Origin: Bacteroidota bacterium | GTDB taxonomy: Bacteria; Bacteroidota; Kryptoniia; Kryptoniales; JAKASW01 | NCBI GenBank assembly: GCA_021796055.1 | Contig: JAJYOS010000270.1 | Span: forward strand, 1 to 7,948 | Reading direction: 5' to 3' | DNA: 7,948 nt | In this document: positions 6,467 to 7,948 of the stretch, piece by piece | Layout: the number at the start of each line of letters is the position of its first letter | How positions within the stretch are numbered: the stretch's first letter is position 1 | Notes under the pieces: model-generated | Database searches by the model: none | What the model saw: the letters and a program-made list of their open reading frames with translations, nothing else | Told to the model about the DNA's origin: nothing | Made by a program: the position numbers and the translations under genes

Positions 6467-7921
6467 TTATGCGGGAGCACCGATCTCTTTGACTTTCGGC
6501 TTTTCATCTTTGACTTTGAGGTAATCGTGAATTGCCGCGGCCGATCGCTGACCGTCTTCCATCGCGAGGATGACCGTAGCGCCGCCGCGTGACAGATCAC
6601 CGCCGGCGAATACGCCTTCACGGCTTGTCCGGCACTTCTCATCGACGACCACCGTACCGCGCCTGGACATATCCAGACCCGGGGTTGTCGCCTGCAATAT
6701 CGGGTTCGGCCGCTGTCCGATCGCAAGTATGACGGTATCGACATCCATGATGTAATTAGAACCGGGGATGACGACAGGTTTTCTCCTTCCGGACTCGTCC
6801 GGTTCGCCGAGCTGCATCTTGACGCATTCCATGCCTTTGACCCATTTGTTGTCTCCGGCAATTATGCGTACCGGGTTTGTAAGGACATGAAACTCAACGC
6901 CCTCTTCTTCGGCATGCAGGACTTCCTCTTCGCGCGCGGGCATCTCTTGCCGGCCACGACGGTATACCAGGTACGCCTTCTCGGTCCCAAGACGGTTTGC
7001 CGTCCGGACGGCGTCCATCGCGGTGTTGCCGCCTCCGATCACTGCGATCCTTCTGCCGATCTTAACGGGCGTGTCGAATTCGGGAAACTTATAACCGTTC
7101 ATGAAATTCACCCGCGTGAGGAATTCGCTCGCCGAGAACACACCCGGAAGATTCTCGCCCGGGATACCGAGGAAGGTCGGAGTGCCGGCCCCCGTCCCGA
7201 GAAAAACCGCATTAAAACCCATTTCGTCCATCAACTCGTCGACCGTGGCCGTCCTGCCGATGACGAAGTTGGTTATTATTTTCACGCCGAGATTCTTCAC
7301 ATTCTCGATCTCCGAATCGAGAATCGATTTCGGCAGCCGAAATTCCGGGATGCCGTATCTCAAAACGCCGCCTGCGGCATGAAGTGCTTCGAAGATCGTC
7401 ACGTTGTACCCGAGCTTCGCCAGTTCCGCCGCACACGTCAGGCCTGCCGGTCCGGATCCGACGATCGCTACATTCTCTTTCCTCTTCTCGTCGACGGCGA
7501 AACCGTTAAACGAGCTGTGCATCCTCTCATAATCGGCCACGAATCTTTCAAGCTTACCTATCGCGACCGGCTGGTGTTTCCTGCCGATGGGACAAACGGC
7601 TTCGCACTGTGTTTCCTGCGGGCAGACTCTTCCGGTAATTGCAGGCAGGTAGTTCTTCTCCTTGATTTTCTTCGCCGCCCCGAGGTAGTCCTTTTCAACG
7701 ATCAGCTTGATGAAACCGGGGATGTCGATGCCGACAGGACAACCCGCCACGCAAAACGGCTCCTTGCAATCGATGCAGCGGAGCATTTCCTGCGACACAA
7801 GGCTTTCGTCGAAGCCGAATGAAACCTCCTCGAAATTGTGCTTGCGAACCTCTGCTTCCTGGTCGATGGGAACCTGTCTCGGTATTTTCATTCTCTCGGA
7901 GGGTTTCAGTGTATTAGGCAT
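6467..7921 (-). CDS. gltD: NADPH glutamate synthase small-subunit-like / NfnB-type flavoprotein
   Basis: This 484-aa iron-sulfur flavoprotein belongs to the GltD/GltA family. Known members pass electrons from NADPH for glutamate synthesis, or, as NfnB/NfnL with NfnA, bifurcate electrons between NADPH, NAD+ and ferredoxin. The N-terminal domain binds iron-sulfur clusters: C49, C52, C57 and C61 in CIDCKEPFCVAGCPVGIDIP, then C100, C106 and C110 in GRVCPQETQCEAVC. FAD binding is shown by GSGPAG (155-160) and by the C-terminal GVFAGGDLSRGGATV (436-450). NADPH binding is shown by GGGNTAMDA (296-304) with RR at 321-322. The stretch LPAITGRVCPQE...IGKLERFVADY is closer to archaeal/anaerobe GltA-NfnL proteins than to E. 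coli GltD. No large glutamate synthase subunit is in the window, so NfnB is at least as likely as a GltD role. AAGGAGG (7934-7928) sits 6 nt before the ATG. It is the first complete gene of the operon. Confidence 0.92.
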   Translation of the reverse strand: MPNTLKPSERMKIPRQVPIDQEAEVRKHNFEEVSFGFDESLVSQEMLRCIDCKEPFCVAGCPVGIDIPGFIKLIVEKDYLGAAKKIKEKNYLPAITGRVCPQETQCEAVCPIGRKHQPVAIGKLERFVADYERMHSSFNGFAVDEKRKENVAIVGSGPAGLTCAAELAKLGYNVTIFEALHAAGGVLRYGIPEFRLPKSILDSEIENVKNLGVKIITNFVIGRTATVDELMDEMGFNAVFLGTGAGTPTFLGIPGENLPGVFSASEFLTRVNFMNGYKFPEFDTPVKIGRRIAVIGGGNTAMDAVRTANRLGTEKAYLVYRRGRQEMPAREEEVLHAEEEGVEFHVLTNPVRIIAGDNKWVKGMECVKMQLGEPDESGRRKPVVIPGSNYIMDVDTVILAIGQRPNPILQATTPGLDMSRRGTVVVDEKCRTSREGVFAGGDLSRGGATVILAMEDGQRSAAAIHDYLKVKDEKPKVKEIGAPA

Positions 7922-7948
7922 TGGCCGCCTCCTTCGCTCCGGTCCTGC
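7914..7948 (-). CDS. Possible 3' end of upstream partner gene
   Basis: At the right edge one minus-strand frame reads ...RTGAKEAANA and ends with TAA at 7916-7914, overlapping the flavoprotein gene by 8 bp. Its codons are mostly G/C-ended and the overlap is typical of tightly coupled bacterial genes. If the flavoprotein is NfnB, the partner here would be expected to be NfnA, a ferredoxin-NADP reductase-like subunit. Ten residues cannot prove this, and the other two frames are also open in the 27 bp available. Confidence 0.3.
   Translation of the reverse strand, partial: RTGAKEAANA

Noticed and set aside
6887..7822. 311-codon plus-strand open frame
   Set aside because: It is antisense to the NfnB/GltD-like gene, whose cysteine clusters and nucleotide-binding motifs are unmistakable. 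No ribosome-binding site or family motif supports the opposite frame.

Overview
All recognisable genes in this window lie on the minus strand, so transcription runs from high to low coordinates. Coding density is high, base composition is moderately GC-rich, and several genes have strong Shine-Dalgarno sequences. The gene set (Nfn/GltD-type iron-sulfur flavoprotein, acyl-CoA:carboxylate CoA-transferase, cysteine-rich MerR regulator, exported GH3 glycosidase, bacterial lipocalin) fits a Gram-negative, probably anaerobic or facultative bacterium able to use plant or cell-wall glycans. A lineage near Bacteroidota/Ignavibacteriota or another FCB-type phylum is a guess; no marker gene here settles it.

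Region A (7948 down to 3505) looks like one operon. At the right edge there may be the last codons of an upstream gene. Then come a 484-aa NADPH-dependent glutamate synthase small-subunit-like / NfnB-like flavoprotein (7921-6467), an alanine dehydrogenase-family protein (6429-5314), a 4-hydroxybutyrate/acetyl-CoA hydrolase-type CoA-transferase (5311-3998) and a 144-aa MerR-family regulator with a nine-cysteine protein (3939-3505). Spacings are 37, 2 and 58 bp. The genes suggest coupling of NAD(P)H/ferredoxin redox balance to amino-acid or short-chain acyl-CoA metabolism, with the MerR protein as a plausible redox or metal-responsive regulator. The alanine dehydrogenase homologue appears to have lost the family's catalytic Lys and His, so its reaction is uncertain.

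Region B (3504-3226) is a 279-bp intergenic stretch with no convincing gene. Near the GH3 gene it has an AT-rich possible promoter overlapped by a long imperfect inverted repeat.

Region C (3225-200) holds an exported GH3 beta-glucosidase (BglX type), a possible 36-codon ORF directly downstream, and a Blc-type lipocalin whose real start is probably 21 bp inside the longest frame.

Region D (199-1) has no gene I can identify, only short competing open frames and a 14-bp perfect palindrome overlapping the lipocalin stop codon.

Nothing here is an obvious mobile element, defence system, CRISPR array or RNA gene. The most noteworthy material is the Region A operon with its atypical AlaDH homologue and Cys-rich MerR regulator.
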